From Lachnospiraceae bacterium (lineage in GTDB: Bacteria; Bacillota; Clostridia; Lachnospirales; Lachnospiraceae): a stretch of DNA of 64,000 bases. A program made the translations under genes and the position numbers. The stretch's first letter is position 1. Every line of letters begins with the position of its first letter. The notes beneath the pieces were generated by a model. It did not search any database. It was not told the DNA's origin and was given only the letters and a program-made list of their open reading frames with translations. Of this stretch, positions 61,725 through 64,000 are shown one piece after another. The DNA lies in assembly GCA_017473115.1 (NCBI GenBank), contig JAFUNC010000007.1:1-64000 (forward strand). Direction: 5' to 3'.

Positions 61725-64000
61725 ATGGCAAACTTCTTTCTTGAAATTGTAAATATGAGTATTACGGCAAGTTATCTGATTGTGGCAGTGATTATGTTGC
61801 GATTGGTTTTGGCGAAGGCGCCGAAATGGATTCGCGGCATTCTCTGGGGGCTGGTTGGAATAAGACTTGTGGTGCCGTTTTCTTTCGAGAGTATGTTTAG
61901 TCTGATGCCGGAGAAGAGTCCGATTCCTACAGATACAGTGCAGAACTCGAAAATAGGTATGGATACAGGCGTGCCATCTGCAATGTGGGATTTCAGTACG
62001 AGCGCAGGTGCTGCGCCACAAAGTACGGATGTGGCAGGAACACTTGCACCAATAGAAGAAACGGTGCAATCAGCAACTATTGCTTGGACGGACTTTTTGG
62101 CTATCGTTTGGCTGGCAGGTATTATCGTTATGCTTTCGTATTGCATCATATCTTACATTCGTCTAAACAGGCGTATGGCAGATGCGGTTATTTACAACGG
62201 TGGCTTGTGTGCCGATGGTTGTACGCGGGATGTGTCTGAAAAATACGGTAAGAAATATTCGATTTATCAGAGTGAAAAAGTGGTGTCCCCTTTTGTGCTT
62301 GGATTTTTTATGCCGAGGATTTATATACCGTTCCAAATGGGTGCGAAGGATATGGAATGTGTTATCGCCCATGAAAAAGCGCACATTGCAAGGAAAGACC
62401 ACTGGATAAAACCGATTGCTTTTATGATTCTTTCCTTTTATTGGTTTAATCCCCTGGTGTGGGTTGCGTATATTCTATTGTGTCGGGATATGGAACTTGC
62501 CTGCGATGAAAAAGTAATCAAAGAAATGGGTATTGAACATAAAAAGGCTTATTCCGAAGCACTTTTAAAATGCAGTGCACCGGGACGTATGATTTCAGCC
62601 TGCCCGCTGGCATTTGGTGAGGTTGGCGTGAAAAAGCGTATTGTGAATATTTTAAACTATAAAAAGCCTGCATTTTGGATTGTTCTGGTATCGATACTTC
62701 TGTGTGTGGTAGTGGCGGTTTGTTTTATGACAAAGCCGAAAGAACAGACGATACCCTATATCAATGACGGTAGCGTAGAATGGGAGAATGTGGATGAAAT
62801 TATCATCTATTCCGACGGATATTACGGACGAACTTTGGAAGAACCGTTGGTGATTACGGATGAAGAAACTTTGCAGGAATTTATTGAGGCGACTCTGGAT
62901 GCGAATGAGTATCGGGAAGTGGAAGACGGAGAACAGTTGGAAGGTTTGAGTGTCATTTTCATTGACTATCAGAATGGTACTGTTTTATCGATGTACAGTG
63001 AACCGAATTATGGGATGATTTCGGATACTATGCAAACTACGGGTGCGACTTGTTATTATGTGCCGAAAGATTTGTATGATAAGGTGATTGATATTTTGAA
63101 AGATGAGACAAAAAGTGTGGAGTTGGAAGAAGTTCAATTGTCTTCAGAGTTGGAGGCGGTAGAGGAGCAATACCTACAACAACAGATTGCGGTGGAGACA
63201 CTTTCTACAGAGTTACAAGAAGTTCGGAGGCGATTGGAAAATGAGCGCATAAAGTTGGCGCAATTAGAGCAAGAGGCAGCACTGAAAGAACTGATTGAAC
63301 AACAGGAAAAGATTGTACAGGACCTGGCGCAGGAAGAAGAAGTAATGTTGGCTCTTTTGGAGCAAGAGAATGTAAAATTGAAGGTGTTAGAGGAAAGGCA
63401 AGAAATATTAGGAGAAATGTCATCGGAAGAAAATTCTTTTGAAACTGTTACTTCTGTACAAATTCTAAAAGAACCGCCCACATTGACTATGCAGGATGCC
63501 TTATCCAGTGCCATAAATTTTACCTATGTGGAAAACGGAACCTATGAGTGGAATTATTCTACAGGAAAACCGAATGAAATGGTGAGCGTAAATGCTTCCG
63601 GTCCGTTTCCGACGGTAGCAGTAAAAGGCAAGGAAGATGAGTGGATAGAGGTGCGCGATTATAACGGTATCGATTATGCCCCGTATATGTTAAATTGGGG
63701 AATTGATCCGGACCGCATTTATGTGGTGGAGTATGATTTGCTCGATTTGGGTGATATGGAGCCATTGGTGTTAGATGAATATACCTTAGAGGATGTTTAT
63801 TTCCTGGAATTGCGCCCGAGACGCATTTACGAGATAATTGCCCGGTGGGATGAGGGCAGTAACGGAAATGGTTTTTACGGAGAAGCAACTTATATTTTTG
63901 CCACGGATAATTATGCGGTAAGTGGTACTGTGGCAGAAGGCGAGGGACAGCCGGTGCTTATTCAGGCAACCATAAAAGAAGTTATGGCAGATGCTAAAGA
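61725..64000 (+). CDS. BlaR1/MecR1-like M56 membrane metallopeptidase with coiled-coil extracellular region (3' end outside window)
   Basis: Open from ATG 61725 to the window end (758 codons). The N-terminal part has four helices around the zinc motif HEKAH (His216, Glu217, His220) and, later, MELACDEKVI. A final helix (FWIVLVSILLCVVVAVCFM) near residue 325 leads outside. The external part is unlike a penicillin-binding sensor: a DUF4309-like or unknown globular region (residues about 340-465), a Glu/Gln-rich coiled coil of about 100 residues, then a beta-rich domain to the edge (NGTYEWNYSTGKPNEMVSV...). The sensor input is therefore unknown. The gene is coupled to the BlaI-like repressor. 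Confidence 0.85.
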   Translation, partial: MANFFLEIVNMSITASYLIVAVIMLRLVLAKAPKWIRGILWGLVGIRLVVPFSFESMFSLMPEKSPIPTDTVQNSKIGMDTGVPSAMWDFSTSAGAAPQSTDVAGTLAPIEETVQSATIAWTDFLAIVWLAGIIVMLSYCIISYIRLNRRMADAVIYNGGLCADGCTRDVSEKYGKKYSIYQSEKVVSPFVLGFFMPRIYIPFQMGAKDMECVIAHEKAHIARKDHWIKPIAFMILSFYWFNPLVWVAYILLCRDMELACDEKVIKEMGIEHKKAYSEALLKCSAPGRMISACPLAFGEVGVKKRIVNILNYKKPAFWIVLVSILLCVVVAVCFMTKPKEQTIPYINDGSVEWENVDEIIIYSDGYYGRTLEEPLVITDEETLQEFIEATLDANEYREVEDGEQLEGLSVIFIDYQNGTVLSMYSEPNYGMISDTMQTTGATCYYVPKDLYDKVIDILKDETKSVELEEVQLSSELEAVEEQYLQQQIAVETLSTELQEVRRRLENERIKLAQLEQEAALKELIEQQEKIVQDLAQEEEVMLALLEQENVKLKVLEERQEILGEMSSEENSFETVTSVQILKEPPTLTMQDALSSAINFTYVENGTYEWNYSTGKPNEMVSVNASGPFPTVAVKGKEDEWIEVRDYNGIDYAPYMLNWGIDPDRIYVVEYDLLDLGDMEPLVLDEYTLEDVYFLELRPRRIYEIIARWDEGSNGNGFYGEATYIFATDNYAVSGTVAEGEGQPVLIQATIKEVMADAK

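Noticed and set aside
1..64000. CRISPR arrays, insertion sequences, prophage genes
   Set aside because: No regularly spaced repeats, transposase, integrase or phage structural motifs seen on either strand.

Overview
This window looks like chromosomal sequence of a low-GC, anaerobic Firmicute, most probably a member of the Lachnospiraceae (Clostridia). The evidence is the dgt-dnaG-rpoD-trmK-nif3 gene order, a class A type RNase P RNA, a PPi-dependent phosphofructokinase, DUF975 and DUF2975 membrane proteins, an infC-rpmI-rplT operon behind an L20-type leader, and many purine-rich Shine-Dalgarno sites. Most of the window is ordinary core genome. I see no phage, transposase or CRISPR array.

Layout. 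1-9.2 kb, minus strand: 23S rRNA methyltransferase (cut by the window edge), a small acidic membrane protein, PcrA helicase, an isolated type IV prepilin-like protein, an acyltransferase with an apparently leaderless promoter, a DUF975 protein, an HTH protein and rnpB. 9.2-19.6 kb, minus strand: a nucleoside kinase, the macromolecular synthesis cluster (dgt, dnaG, rpoD, trmK, nif3), an ECF sigma/RsiV-type anti-sigma pair and lrgAB. 19.8-20.0 kb, plus strand: two tRNA-Leu genes.

20.1-31.4 kb, minus strand, is the accessory-looking part. A 1,114-residue secreted protein carries calcium-binding repeats, a VWA domain and a C-terminal papain/C39-like cysteine peptidase domain. It is followed by a membrane-anchored, chagasin-like putative inhibitor, then by a truncated second copy of the peptidase C-terminus without the catalytic Cys, then by a second inhibitor paralogue. 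This is laid out like an effector/immunity locus with a silent spare cassette, and I think it is the best candidate here for an undescribed system. Upstream of it lies a 1,979-residue DUF4011-helicase-nuclease protein resembling the Hhe antiphage architecture.

31.5-44.9 kb: a DUF2974 hydrolase, an HD phosphohydrolase, tRNA-Pro, small zinc-ribbon and membrane proteins, a flavin reductase with a MerR regulator beyond it, an NhaC antiporter, a dipeptidase plus oligopeptide transporter pair, an AI-2E family protein, and infC-rpmI-rplT, where infC starts at ATT. 45.0-48.9 kb, plus strand: a gene-decay patch (a frameshifted hydrolase and a chimeric membrane protein), then a TetR-acyltransferase-aldo/keto reductase operon with two copies of one palindrome. 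48.9-54.4 kb: PPi-PFK, an HD-GYP c-di-GMP phosphodiesterase, and uracil permease with upp. 54.5-57.9 kb: an Rrf2 (CymR/IscR-like) regulator, metY, cysK and a nifS-iscU deletion scar; a perfect inverted repeat sits at both promoters. 58.0-64.0 kb: two flavodoxin-like proteins and a GH25 lysozyme, a DUF2975/HTH pair with repeated operators, and a BlaI/BlaR1-like pair running off the window.

Where I moved a start downstream of the longest possible ORF, the choice rests on Shine-Dalgarno position or on the usual family N-terminus. All family assignments come from reading the sequence; no database search was run.
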